Below the pieces are notes generated by a model. The model ran no database searches. It was not told the DNA's origin and saw nothing but the letters and a program-made list of their open reading frames with translations. The position numbers were made by a program, and so were the translations under genes. A DNA stretch of 64,000 nucleotides from the NCBI GenBank assembly GCA_013399115.1, contig VXAA01003383.1, positions 215-64,214 on the forward strand, read 5' to 3'. Positions 1-12,525 of this stretch are shown here, one piece after another (position 1 is the stretch's first letter; each line of letters starts with the position of its first letter). Source of the stretch: Anseranas semipalmata. Its lineage: Eukaryota > Chordata > Aves > Anseriformes > Anseranatidae.

Positions 1-548
1 CTTGACAAACCTGATCTCCTTCTACGACAAAGTGATGTGCTCAGTGGATGAGGGAAAGGCTGTGGTCTATTGGTCTAACAAGGTCTACCTTGACTTCAGT
101 AAGGCTTTTGACACCATTTCCCACAGCATTCTCATGGAGAAACTGGCTGCTCATGGCTTGGATGTGAGTACATTTCACTGAGTTAAAAACTGGCTAGGTG
201 GCCAGGCCCAAAGAGTCGTGGTGAATGGAGTTAAATCCAGTTGGAGGCCAGTCACTAGTGGTGTCCCCCAGTGCTCAGTACTGGGGCCAGTTCTCTTCAA
301 TATCTTTATCAATGATCTAGGTGAGGGGATCGAGTGTACCCTCAGTAACTTTGCAGACGACACCAAGTTAGGTGCATGTGCTGATCTGCTCGAGGGTTGG
401 AAGGCTCTGCAGGAGGATCTGGATAGGCTGGACTGATGGGCCGAGGCTAAGAGTGTGAGGTTCAACAAGGCTAAGCAGTGCTAGGTTAATGGTTGGACTT
501 GATGATCTTATAGGTCTTTTCTAACCTAAATGATTCTATGATTCTATA
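1..548 (+). mobile_element. CR1 LINE fragment with reverse-transcriptase remnant and 3' terminus
   Basis: This is a broken CR1 non-LTR retrotransposon. The + strand translates piecewise into reverse-transcriptase sequence, including a DFSKAFDT block near 90-115, a GVPQ block near 260-275 and the catalytic-type FADDTK block near 350-366. The frame is closed by TGA codons near 179 and 434, so it encodes no active protein. At about 470-485 the RT sequence jumps directly to the CR1 3' end, which reads GGTTGGACTTGATGATCTTA and finishes in two ATTCTATG-like units at about 530-548. The part of ORF2 normally lying between RT and tail is therefore missing. The 5' end runs off the window. Family assignment is from recognition of these motifs; the subfamily is not resolved. 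Confidence 0.93.
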
Positions 549-3500
549 AATCTGGACCTTCATGTATCAGGACATTCACAGTAGCTCACTGAGAGAAAAT
601 CAGGAAAAGAAAAAAACACTATCCCTTGGTATTTTATGGTAATAGTGTAACTGAATGCATTCTCAGCATTCTGTGGGAAAGATCCACTGCTTTTATTTTA
701 ATCAATTAGTTCAATATAGCTGGTAGAAATGCAGTGTCAGGAAAAAATGATTTCGCTTTTACACATGGTAGAGAAAGCAGATTTCTGACATGTTTGTCCA
801 GTGGTCTTCTCCCAGCAGTTAACAAAAATATCTATTACTGAAGAGGAACAAGCTTACTCTATTCCTCATTCTGGGAGCTAGAGGCGGCTGATGTGATAAA
901 GCAGATGAGTAATAGAGCCACTCGAAACTGATCTTAAGGAAATCTGTGTGAAGAGGCAAAATTCTGAATCTTTGTATCAGAAGATACAACAGGCCCTGGA
1001 ACTGATCCTGCATGAGCCATCCTTGGAACCAGCAGAAACATCACAGTTTCATCCTTTATCTTTCTGACAGGTATGCATAGACCAACATCAGGAGAATAAT
1101 CTGTGTTGGTTTGCATATATGGAGATGTAGGTGTGTCCTGATCCTTTACATGGGAAAGAGTAGACATTTGCCTGAAGCTCCATTCTGTTCAGAAACTTCT
1201 GCAGCAAATTGGTAGGTAGAATTTATTTTCAGTGAAAGAGAAATGTGCTTGCCCTGTTAGTCCTCCAGCCTAATATATAATTAAACGACTTCTGTGATGG
1301 CTCATAAGGCAAAAAATTATTAAGATTTTTTTTTTATTATTTTTTGGTTTGGGATCCTTTTTGGAAGCTAAGTAAAATTTCTTGATTCACAAATCAAAAT
1401 TTGCCACCTTTAAGTTACAGAAAAAGAATTACAGGGTCCTCTAAAATATGCCTGGTGACAATAAAAAGCAAGTTACTGGTGGTGTTGGCCCTCACCCTTA
1501 GGAGTTCTCTCCTGCACCCTGACTCCCACGTGAAAATAAATAAGTAGGAATTTTGAACAGAGATCTGGCCTGGAGTTATCTCCTACTGCTTTTCTAGGAG
1601 ACTTTGCTATGGAGAAAAACATCCTGTGAATAAGCCTGCGATAGGAAAAGTGTCTGAGAGGTTGTCACCTAATTCTGTATGTGTCACATTCATTCTAGTT
1701 AGGAGCTATTGAAATATCTGAGATGAACCATAGCAAATGTTTAACACTGCCTACAGACAAAAGGTTCAAAGAGAATCAGAGGGGCTGCTGACTAGCTGAA
1801 AATTCCAAGGAGTTCATTTTCTGCATTTGAAAATAGATAGGAAAAAATAAAATAAAATAAAATGGCTCTTACCACTAGCTGCAATCTGATTTATAATCTG
1901 ACATAAATTACACTTTTAAGCAATAAGCAAAGCTTGGAATCTTCTCCAAAGAAGAGCTGGAGAAATGCTTTGAAAACTAACATTACAGGAAGGCATCTGT
2001 GAAGATCTTGTTGTCTTCATAGCACTGATGTATCAGGGCGGATACAGAAATTGTGATTGGAGCTATCTAGTCATTTAGGTGCTTGATTTCTCAGCATCAC
2101 TGTAACATATGAGCAAGGGAATAAGACAAGTAATATCACCCTTTGCCATGAGAGAACTAAAACACACTTAAGCAATTTGACCGAAGACATACAGGGGGAC
2201 TCTGAAAGAGCAACATACGGTATCTTGGTCTCCTGAAACCCCACTGTCTGATCCACAAGGCCATTTGTCCTTGTCTTTGCCAACTGTTCAACAACTGATC
2301 TCAATCACTGCAACTGCTTTTCTGACAGGAAATCCAGTTCCAGGCTGTGCTTGAGCCAGGTTAAAAAAGGGATGCAGATGTCTCTGAGTTGCAAATAGGT
2401 AAGAGGCAAGTTTAGAATCTGGGTGAACTTTGATCTGCAAGGGAAAAAGAGCCCAATGGAGGGAACAAATAAGTCAGAAGCTTAAAAGGAGCAATTTGGC
2501 AAAGGTGGATTAAAGGAAGTATTGATTTAGTGGTTTAAGTATCCTATTTTCTTGTCAGAATATGCTTTTGTGCTATCTAGAGCAAATATCCCTGCTTGTC
2601 ATCCATCCAAACAAGAATACTTAATCTTCTATTAATACTGCATCTCTTAAACAAGCCATTGGCATCTCCATGGCTCCTGGATCCTAGACCACAACACATG
2701 CAGTCAGTACACATCAGTGTTAATAGATTTTCCATAGTAATCCTTCTGTTGCTGTTCTGTTCCCAGCCACCTAGGGAAATGCAGTGCAGATACAGCTAGG
2801 GGAAAGTGCCAGGAAGCTGTCAGTAGGCATCAGGAACTAACCTGATCAGGAACTTTTAAACTTTACTCTGCTGGGGACAATACAGAAATAAACAGATTGC
2901 CTTGTAAATAATTTCTTGTGTCATGTGCAGCCATGAGGAATATGCTGTCCTGTACGTACATCCATGTTGCTAATTGATGCCTCCAGTAATTCCAGACCCT
3001 GTAAAAACAAACAAACAAACAAACGAACAAACAAACAAAAAGTCGTGCTATCTCCTCTGCATCTTACATGGTCAGGTCTCCTACTCAGGATACCTGCATC
3101 AGCACCTTTTTTTTTCTGCACAGGTCTTGCTTATCTGTACCTTTTGACAGCTATTGATAAAAGCTAGCTACCACCAGGTGATGATATGTTCATTACTGAC
3201 AAGCAGCATGTGCTGCCAGGCTCTCATCTGAGGGGTTTTGCATTGCTTTTAAACACAGTCCTTAAAACTGGTTATGAATTTTCTGAAGTAACGTTTTTCA
3301 TTAGAAAAAGCTAATTCTCTGAAACCAGCCCTGCTAGTGAGAGAGGACAGCTTTTCATAAATTGACTAAGTAAAAGTCTGGGAAAAAATTATGTGGTTAT
3401 GATAGCTGAATTTAATGTTTTCAAAACGAAGCCTTCTTTTTCAACTGGAAAATCTTTTTGTTTCCAATATTTATGTTTTTAAAGGTTTAACATGTTCAGA

Positions 3501-5399
3501 AGTTCAAATGGAAAGAGTGGTTTTCGAAGTCAGCATAACAACATTTCAAACCTTCCCAATCTTTTTTTCCCGTAGACTATTTCCCACAGAATTTCCATTC
3601 ACTACATTTTATAAGCTGAGGGTCTTCATGCCACTTCAGGGAAAAGAGAGACTTCAAAAACAGACCTTCATAGAAACAACAACAACAAAAAAAAGATATT
3701 TGAGACTCTGTAAACTTTATTTATTTATTTATTTTATATCACTGATGCCTATCCAGATATTGCAAATCAGGCACTCTTCTAAAGCAGTTCATACTAGGGC
3801 CTTTGCCAATAACTTTGCCTATTTTCCAAACATCTGCTTGTGTTTAGTGTGGTTCACTTAAAATCACAGACACTGGCAAAATGAATGCCTTCCATCATGC
3901 CCTTTCCTGTACTTTGGTACTCTAGGTGTTATTCAGACTTTCTAGATCAAAGAAACAACCACTTCATATTTCAGTTCCAGGGTCTGAAATACTGCAAGAG
4001 CAATCTGATCTATCCATACAGTAGTACCATGCTATTTCTGGTTTCATTCCTGTCTGATGAGGGCAAATGAAGAAATATGTAAGCACTTAAAAGCATAAAT
4101 TGAATTTGAACTTTGAGCACCAATGTTTAATATGTTGGACAAAACATGCCTGGATTGCTGCTGTCAGCCTCTGTAACCAGTAAATAACTTCTTTTATACT
4201 GACTGTACATCAGTACGGCAATGTACAAGTTCCCAGTTGGAGATTTGATACTTATGGCTCAGGGAGTCAATCAGAAACTGCAGTAAAGCCCAGTTTTAAA
4301 CAAAAATGTTGCTGCATTGTCTAACGGCATGTGTTTCAGTACTTGCACTCTTACAAAGGTGGACAGAGTAGAGCTGTATACACATAATAACTGTTGCAAA
4401 ATGTTCATTCATTAGAACAGAGGACTGAGTGTTGAGTATCTCATCTCTAACATGGGAATAATAATAATTCCTAGCCTAGGTAGTCATCGGTCTTCCCTTT
4501 GGGAAATCTCAGGCATTTCACTACAAAGTCATATTTTGGTGGTCTTTTTGGCTATAGGAAGGGTTAGTCCATTAATTAATATGCTAATAACAAAGTATTT
4601 GGCCCCTTTAAAAATAAAATCCTTGATGCTGTAAGAACAAGGTCCACAGAGAAAGGAACAGTCTCCACTGTTGCCAGTCCTCACTTTCTGATTGCGTGAC
4701 TTGGCTTTGCACCTCAACTCTGCACATTAGTGTCCCTGATTGCTAGATAAGGTAATGGTCCCCCAAGCTACAAAAGCGCTTTAGCATCCCTAGACAAAAG
4801 GCACTGTAGAAGCACAAAAGAACTGTTTACATGAGTTAAAAAATAACTTTTAACCTTTGATCTTGAAGATGTATTTCACATGTGCACCATATGCTCAATG
4901 GCCTAACAGCTTCAGCTTCACTGTTTTCCTGTGAATACACTCTTTGACTTCACAGCCCTTATGCTTTTAGCTTGATGGCATCCAATATGCTTTGCTCCTC
5001 GGGATCTGAGAAATTTTCTGCATTCCTCTCTTTTCCACGCTAATCTTTGTAGAAGTTAACCTCTGAAGAAACCCAAGCAAACAAACAAGAAATCCCGCAA
5101 GCATAAGGGATTTGCAGCATATTCAAAATGCATAGGGGTGGAAAAACAACTCTGTAGTTGTCAGCTGAACCTGATCCAAACAATCTGATCAAAGATGATA
5201 ACTTGACTTTGTTTTGTGCAAAAAGACCTTTGTTTATACATCAGGTGCACAACAAGGGGAAACCATTAGCAACATTAAAGCAGCTGGTCTGGAATAAAAA
5301 ATATGATGGCTAGAAGAGAAGAACAGCAGCCTACAGAAGAAATTGAAGTTTTATAGGACTTCTGGTGACAAAGGAGATTGTATGGAATGTGGAAGGTTT
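549..5399. other. Intergenic stretch with no recognisable gene
   Basis: This AT-rich sequence has frequent stops in all frames. The longest open stretch, at 3415-3861, gives a low-complexity, Phe/Leu/Thr-rich translation with no domain I recognise. The only clear structure is the AAAC microsatellite near 3.0 kb and short A-rich runs. I see no promoter, RNA gene or transposon in it. Confidence 0.6.
3002..3041 (+). repeat. (AAAC)n microsatellite
   Basis: About ten AAAC units are present, with one A-to-G interruption near 3023. This is a simple sequence repeat with no visible function. Confidence 0.9.
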
Positions 5400-6138
5400 A
5401 CTTCAGGGCAGAAGATATTTGAACTGATATCTTGCCTCTAAGGCTTGGGGAAGAGTGGCTGGAAAGTTGCCTGGCAGATAAGGACCTGGGGGTTCTGGTT
5501 GCAGCTGGCTGAACATGAGCCAGCAGTGTGCCCAGGTGGCCAAGAAGGCCAACAGCACCTTGGCTTGTATCAGGAACAGTGTGGCCAGCAGGACTAGGGA
5601 AGCGATTGTCTGTCTGTACTTGGCACTAGTAAGACTGCATCTCAAGTACAGTATTCAGTTTTGGGCCCCTCACTACAAGAAGGATATCGAGTTGCTGGAA
5701 TGTATTCAGAGAAGAACAGTGATGTTGGTGAAGGGACTAGAAAAGACATATAAGGAGTTGTCTGAGGGAACTGGGGTTGTTCAGTCTTGAGAAAAGGAGG
5801 CTGAGGGGAGACCTCATTGCTCTCTATAACTACCTGAAAGGAGCCAGTGGCGAGGTGAGTGTCAGTCTCTTCTCAGTTGAAAAGGGATACAACATGAGGA
5901 AATGGCCTCAAGTTGTGCCAGGGGAGGTTTAGACTGGATATCAGGATGAATTTCTTCACGGAAAGGATGGTTAGGCATTGAACAGGAAGTGGAGTCACCA
6001 TCCCTGTCAGTATTTAAGAGACATGTGGACGTAGTGCTTAGGTACATGGTTTAGTGGTGGTTGGTGGTTGGTGGTTGGACTTGATGATCTTAAGGATCTT
6101 TTCCAACCTAATTGTTTCTATGATACTATGATTCTAAT
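5400..6138 (+). mobile_element. CR1 LINE 3' fragment
   Basis: This is a 5'-truncated CR1 in sense orientation. It keeps the C-terminal part of ORF2: translated blocks resembling [15 protein letters not shown] near 5660-5700 and the stretch around [12 protein letters not shown] near 5808-5840 are typical of CR1. It continues through the 3' UTR to GGTTGGACTTGATGATCTTA and a TTCTATGATACTATGATTCT-like end at about 6115-6136. Frameshifts and stops make it inactive. A short TGGTTGG direct repeat (about 6055-6077) sits just before the terminal block. The 5' boundary is approximate because the first about 50 bases are diverged. Confidence 0.93.
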
Positions 6139-6176
6139 ATTTGTTTTAGTGAACACTGTGGGGCTACGAAAGGGGC

Positions 6177-6240
6177 AGGAATAGGAATAGGAATAGGAAT
6201 AGGAATAGGAATAGGAATAGGAATAGGAATAGGAATAGGA
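6177..6240 (+). repeat. (AGGAAT)n hexanucleotide microsatellite
   Basis: About 10.7 uninterrupted copies of AGGAAT begin roughly 40 bases after the end of the preceding CR1. The perfect array suggests recent slippage growth and possible length polymorphism. Confidence 0.97.
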
Positions 6241-6599
6241 ACAGAAACAGGGATAGAGATGGCAATGAACACGTTACATATGCATCTGTATAGTGATCAT
6301 GTTTTAAAGACTAAAAAAACAAAGAAGACCACTTGCCCAAGCCAAAGGGACATAAATAGAATGAAAACATGAAAAATGAAACAAAAGAGCAGCCTCACAC
6401 TTTGAAAACTGCAAAGTAAGTCACTTGAAAGTACAGGACAAAGAGAGGAAAAGACAGATTTTGTCCCTCATCTCTGCCTCCCCCATTTAGCAGTCAACCA
6501 GCTGTCAGCACTTCCTTACTGATGAATTGATCTCATATCCTCGTGCACTCAACTCCCCAGTCTATCTTCCTCTCCCTTCCCCATCCCAAGTTTCCAAAG

Positions 6600-7200
6600 C
6601 ATGTGAGAACATCCATGCTCAGTTGTACTATAAGTCCACTTAAGAAGGTAGCATACTGGCTCTATAGGCCAGTGGAAAATACTTAGGGAAGGAATGCAAG
6701 AACAGTCCAAATGTGGTCCATTTCTCTCCACCAGTTCAAGTCCTCCCTGCAGTCCAGAGCAGTCATCAGTGGAGCTTTCTTTCATGAGATTGTCTAATGC
6801 CATTTTGAACACATTCACAGTTTTGTCCTCCATGGCATCCCTTGCCACTGAGCAACAACATGTGTGGAAAAGGCACTCCACCCTTTTGTTTGTTCAGCTC
6901 TTCTCCATATCGCTTTACTTGTTTCCTACTCCACTTCTGGTCTTATGGGAAATAGCAAATTCCTTATCTGCTTTTTTCCAGACCATTCATGATTTTGCAG
7001 ACTTCTATTATAACATCTCTCTGCTATCTCTTTTCCAAAGTGAACAGCTTATTTAGTCTCTCCCTAATGACATAATTCCAGTCTACTGATTATTCTTGCT
7101 CCTTTACTTTGTGCCCGTCCTAGTTCCACTAACTCCTGTTTTCAGTGAAAAAGACCAGAGCTGAAGACAGCTTTCAAGATGTGGACATGTCAGAGTTTTA
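6600..7200 (-). mobile_element. Old, diverged CR1-type LINE fragment
   Basis: Read on the - strand, the segment has the usual CR1 order of landmarks: a degraded counterpart of the 'cacatcttgaa...' block near 7180, a GGAGAGACTAAATAAGCTGTTC-like segment near 7040-7065, a block about a pulled-out 'AAAATCATGAATGGTCTGG' near 6975-7000, and a region about loss of 'TGGCAAGGGATGCCATGGAGG' near 6830-6850. The copy is much more diverged than the CR1 copies at 1 and 5.4 kb and lacks a clean 3' tail. The ORFs of about 110-120 codons crossing it are chance openings. The boundaries are approximate. Confidence 0.72.
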
Positions 7201-7322
7201 GTCTTCCCATGTCATCTCCAAGTCTACTAGACTCAACAAGAAGCTGAAAGGGAAACAACTGATAACTGAATAGCAACCAGTTGTAATCAATGTAAGTCCT
7301 CTTATACTAGACAAGTACTTCT

Positions 7323-7373
7323 GAAAAAAAAAAAAAAAAAAAAAAAGGAATGAAAAAAACAAAATGAGAAACC

Positions 7374-7418
<45 letters not shown>

Positions 7419-7453
7419 AAAAAAAAAAACCAAAAAAAAAAAAAAAAAAAAAA
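7323..7453 (+). repeat. A-rich low-complexity tract
   Basis: Three long A runs are separated by GGAATG-, GAG- and CC-containing interruptions. It is not preceded by a recognisable short retroposon body, so I call it simple low-complexity sequence. The Phe-rich reading frames on the opposite strand (7198-7553) are artefacts of it. Confidence 0.95.
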
Positions 7454-9914
7454 GAAGACAAAAATGCAATGACTGCAAAACAGTCATCTTTGCCATCACA
7501 CAAAACAAACAGGCACCAGAAAAAATAAATTTGAAAAACATTACTAACACCAAGCTACTCTGCCAGATGTTGCCTTCTGCCTTGCAAGATGATGCATGAT
7601 GATTTTATTTCAATCTCCAAACAAAATAAGTTGGGTTCTGGGAAAGTTAGAAAATTAATAGCTGCAATACTTTCTGAGTGTGGCAAGTGCTACTTAGAAA
7701 AGCAAACAATGCAAAGCAAGTGTAATGATAAAACACTAAAAGAGAAAGCAAATGGTGAAAGCAGTATATGTGACAACTACTGATGGAGGACTACACAATG
7801 ATCAACATAAAGAAAAAGGTGGATTTCTAATATTAAAACTCCAGAATACTGAGATATCATCTCTGAGTGGTGTCATTCAGTCATTCCAGATTGAAAAACT
7901 GTGAAGTGATGATACTGATTGCTGACCCTTTGTTATAACAAATAAGTTAAGTGTAAAGTGCTTGCTGTAGTTTCAGAGTTGAAAATATATCATGAATAGA
8001 GTAATTAGTTTATAATTGCACTTATATCAATCTTTCTAATCCAAATTCCTAGAAATCTGAGGTGAATATAGAGAAGCAAAAACATTGATTAATGTCTGAT
8101 TGAAACTTGATTATACAAAGAGTAGGGGGCCTTTCAAGCTGAAGAGTGACTTTAGCTTACAAAAGCATTTTGAGAACTCCTAAGCAAGGGCTAGCCATTT
8201 GCAAGAGTCTACCTCAGACTAATTCATGTGTTCTAGATTATTTCTCAGAATAGTTTCAGGAACCTTCAAGGAACAAAGACACTCTTTTGGGCCACTGTTT
8301 TATAGATATTTTTCCTGATGCAGGTAGGTCCAACTTTCTGTTCCCATCTAGCCCCCTCAGTTGTGATGATACCGGTGATTGTGGGGCTGTACAGGACTAA
8401 ATTAAAAATACATGTATTTATATAATTGGGCTTCTTCATTCAGATGAATTCCCCAGTTTCCTGTCCATCCTCACAACCATACTTACACAGCAAAGAGGGG
8501 TGAATGGGGATATGAATGAGTGTTTGGAGCCAAGGGAGAAAAGTACGAATTTCTTAATTTTGTGGCTCTGCTAGGAGGATTTTCAAGGAGCTACAGTCTT
8601 GGCTACAGACACTGAAGCAGATAAGCCTGGCATACTATGCCTTTTGGCCACAAGAGCAATAGACTTGAATGCTTGGTGACATATATATCATATATCTATG
8701 TATCTTGTTAGGCCCTTTCTCTCTGTTAAATATCCAGAATGATCGGTGTCACGATAATAGGTCCATCTACTTTATTTCAGTAGTGACTTAGTTGTCAAAT
8801 TAGCTATCAGGCAGAGAACTGGATGAAGCCATGAAATCAGTTAGTTAAACTGGCCAGTCACTGACAGATAATGAGGTAAACAAGATCCTACCAAGATTTG
8901 TTACAGATAATTTGACCAAGTTACAGCTGGTAAGATGGAAAATGGTTTTCAAACACCCAGCACTAAAGACCTGTCTAATAAATCACTGCCTAGCAGGAAA
9001 GAGGGACTGTGGAGTTACTCATTCCTGTAACTATCTGAAACTAATCTCTGCAATACTGAATCCAGATATTAATTCAAGTGAGGTGAGTCCTATTTGCAAA
9101 GGAGAGGCAAACTCAACCAAGTGTGTCTTTGGAGCAAAGAACTTTCCAAGAAGCAAAATACTACCTTAATTGAGACATTTTGTCATAGAAGCTGACAAGA
9201 CTGATGTTAAAAACAAAAACAAACAAACAAAAAAATTGTAATGGGATACATAATGATGAGCAATAGCTAAGTATTTAAAAACCACCCAGAAAATTCTATG
9301 TTCTTGTCTAGAAAAGCCTAAAGACTCACGCTAGCCTGGAAGTATATTCTAAGTCATGATAAGGGCAGAGAGGTATGTGACAAAAAATAAGTGCAATATC
9401 ATAACAATGTTTTAAATTACTTTTTATGTTTTTAAAAAGAAACAGAATGTACTTTCTGATGTACATTGCAGGTACTATATCATCCTATATAGCTGTGGCA
9501 CAGAAAACAAGATTAAATATTTCCTTTCTTTAATGACTAGGTTTATTCAGTAACGGCTGAACCATTTGTGTGACCATTTCACAGGAAAGCAGAGGTGGTT
9601 AATGAGAACTTCATTAAGACTGATGATGAAACAATACTGTAATAAAGGCATAAATTCAGAGTGTGGGAGGTTATAAAGACAGGAGAAAGCATTGCAAATG
9701 TGTAGTTTGACCTCTTCTGTAACAGAGACTGTTGGGTTTGGAATAAATGTCCTGGCTATTAAAAAAAAAAAAAAAAAAAGTTTTTAATTGAAAAGATTTC
9801 CATTGCAGGAGTTTGTAACAGCAATTGTTGGTTATTGTTCTGACAACAATTTGTCAATAATATTTATGAAATTTACTTGATTACAAGTCTGAATTTGTTT
9901 ACATTCAAATTCAC
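7454..9914. other. Intergenic stretch with no recognisable gene
   Basis: No coding exon, RNA gene or transposon is recognised. The only simple-sequence feature is a run of 19 A at 9761-9779. The small ORFs at 7589-7783 and 8912-9169 lack domains, splice context and start context. Confidence 0.55.
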
Positions 9915-10016
9915 AAAATCACAGAATCACAGAATAATTTAGGTTGGAAAAGACCTTCAAGATCACCTAGTCCAACCTATGACCTAACACTAACAAGTCC
10001 TCCACTAAACCATGTC
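9915..10016 (-). mobile_element. CR1 3'-end fragment, antisense
   Basis: The + strand begins with repeated ATCACAGA units (ATCACAGAATCACAGAAT), then AATTTAGGTTGGAAAAGACC and the 'tccaaccta' block. This is the reverse complement of a CR1 3' terminus. Only about 100 bp of the element is present, typical of heavy 5' truncation at insertion. No coding remnant remains. Confidence 0.93.
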
Positions 10017-11805
10017 ACTGTTTCTTGTCATACTTTTGTCCTTTTAGGTGTCTGATTGTAAACAAAAGCAAATGTGTGTCTGTCTATTTCTGAGGAGTAG
10101 AGAGCATACCCTATCTTTTTGCCTAGCTTGGAATACCAAATAAGTGAGTTCTCTTTACTGCCATAAAACTGTCTTTGAGTATGAAACTGAAGAGCTCTCT
10201 ATTAACTCTTTTTTCCCCCATGTTTATATTTGAAGACTGTGATAAACTCACACCTTCACCTTCCCTTTTCTACACTAAACAAATCTGTCTCTTTAAAATT
10301 TTCACTGAGGTATTTTTTCCAAATCTTTAATAATTGTCATGCCCTTTTTCTTGCTTCTCTCCAGTTTTAAGACCATCTATCTTAAAGTGAGAACATTTGC
10401 ACTTGATACACCATTCCATCTGTTGCCATAGCCATACAAATACAAAGGCAGAATATCCTCAATTTATAAATTAACATTTTTCTGTGCAGCATTGTTCAGG
10501 TGAACCTGATGTTCATCTACATATCCATTGAGATTTCCAACTGCTTTTATAGCAGTTCAGGAATAAGCCATAGTGAATACATGTGCAAGAGTCAATGTGT
10601 GTGGATTTCTTATCACGAATAACCCAAGGACAGCTGAAGAGATTGGATTGTTGTGAATGAATGAGTGAAAGTACTGAGGTAAGATGGATGGCATTTTGTG
10701 TGGATCTAAGAAGATATGGAGAACTAGATGCATTCTGTTTTTAAAATGTTTTTTTTTTCATCCAAATTTTAAGATCCTGACTGAAGTACCTTGATTAGGA
10801 GCATAATTGCTTCATGCTCCCTCTCTACTCCATAGACAGGCACCTCCAGGGGGAGGTTCAGATCTTGTGAGGGAGCCTTACACTTTCACTCACCTTCTGT
10901 CACATGTTATATATTGAGTATCCTAAAGGAGCTGCATTACAGATCAAAACTTGCACTGACAGTTCTTATCTGACTATTGTTATTAGAGAACAACAGGAGA
11001 CAACTATTTTGTAGAAGGGCAGATCTCTGATTTTTGTGGAAGAGTGCACTAGCATTCAGCCTTTACTACAGGAAAAACTTACACTTACAAAGACTGTAGA
11101 AAAAAGAAGCTATTAACCTTCATCATCATAAATAATTAACCATGATAGAAGCTGTACTTAAGATCCATCTCTCAGTTAATGTTTATCCAGACAGATAATA
11201 CCTGAACTGACCAAAAACAAACACAAAACCCATGACACACTGAAATCAATCTGTCAAAATCTGCTCACACCTGCAACCACATGAAACAGAATTGACTCTT
11301 CAAATAAATATCATTCTAACATTATTTTTTGCTTGTGAGCTAATTAAGATCCTATTGTTCTTAGAAGGCTGTTTATTATTCAGAGTGTAAATTCAGAGTG
11401 CTGCAATTTGGGGGCAGATCCTATGTGCAACACAAAGTCGGAACAGAAATTACAAGAGGAAGGAGTTGGGGGAAGAATCTAGAAAAGCAAGCCCATTTGA
11501 TTGTGGATAGAAATCTGGTTAAAATGCAGCACTTTACTGACTTATTCTCTTAATAGAAGTGCAGCAGATGACCAGGAAGGACAGAAGCTAAGGAGGTGCA
11601 GGGTACATGAGGGAAGATCAAGAGGCTTCCCAAGAGTAAATGAACACTTAAGGTTCAGTTCTGACCTTGAAATTTTTGAATGCAAACATACAGGTCCACC
11701 AAAAGCACTTCTAAAAGGAGGGGGAGGGAGGCATTTCTTAAGCTATCCAGCTGTAACTTCACAGTCTTCTAATTTCAACATGGTTACATTTTTGTTTTTA
11801 ATCCA
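10017..11805. other. Intergenic stretch, nothing recognised
   Basis: This is AT-rich unique-looking sequence with no supported exon, RNA gene or repeat between the CR1 tail and the long pentamer tract. Confidence 0.5.
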
Positions 11806-12525
11806 GGGAAGGGAAGGGAAGGGAAGGGAAGGGAAGGGAAGGGAAGGGAAGGGAAGGAAAGGAAAGGAAAGGAAAGGAAAGGAAAGGAAAGGAAAGGAAA
11901 GGAAAGGAAAGGAAAGGAAAGGAAAGGAAAGGAAAGGAAAGGAAAGGAAAGGAAAGGAAAGGAAAGGAAAGGAAAGGAAAGGAAAGGAAAGGAAAGGAAA
12001 GGAAAGGAAAGGAAAGGAAAGGAAAGGAAAGGAAAGGAAAGGAAAGGAAAGGAAAGGAAAGGAAAGGAAAGGAAAGGAAAGGAAAGGAAAGGAAAGGAAA
12101 GGAAAGGAAAGGAAAGGAAAGGAAAGGAAAGGAAAGGAAAGGAAAGGAAAGGAAAGGAAAGGAAAGGAAAGGAAAGGAAAGGAAAGGAAAGGAAAGGAAA
12201 GGAAAGGAAAGGAAAGGAAAGGAAAGGAAAGGAAAGGAAAGGAAAGGAAAGGAAAGGAAAGGAAAGGAAAGGAAAGGAAAGGAAAGGAAAGGAAAGGAAA
12301 GGAAAGGAAAGGAAAGGAAAGGAAAGGAAAGGAAAGGAAAGGAAAGGAAAGGAAAGGAAAGGAAAGGAAAGGAAAGGAAAGGAAAGGAAAGGAAAGGAAA
12401 GGAAAGGAAAGGAAAGGAAAGGAAAGGAAAGGAAAGGAAAGGAAAGGAAAGGAAAGGAAAGGAAAGGAAAGGAAAGGAAAGGAAAGGAAAGGAAAGGAAA
12501 GGAAAGGAAAGGAAAGGAAAGGAAA
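11806..12525 (+). repeat. Giant compound (GGGAA)10(GGAAA)134 microsatellite
   Basis: The purine strand is the + strand. Ten GGGAA units (11806-11855) are followed by 134 GGAAA units (11856-12525) in which I see no interruption, 720 bp in all. In rotated notation these are the AAGGG and AAAGG motif classes. Because the unit is 5 bp, all frames stay open, which creates spurious long Lys/Gly/Glu/Arg- or Pro/Phe/Leu/Ser-rich ORFs on both strands (11501-12586 and 11743-12579). A tract this long and pure may be mis-sized in the assembly. Confidence 0.99.

Noticed and set aside
3415..3861. 148-codon + strand ORF
   Set aside because: AT-rich, Phe/Thr/Leu-biased translation with no domain, promoter or splice context.
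6549..7056. ORFs of 110 and 120 codons around 6.5-7.1 kb
   Set aside because: They overlap a diverged antisense CR1 copy and show no independent coding signal.
7198..7553. Phe-rich membrane-like ORFs on the - strand
   Set aside because: They are translations of A-rich low-complexity DNA.
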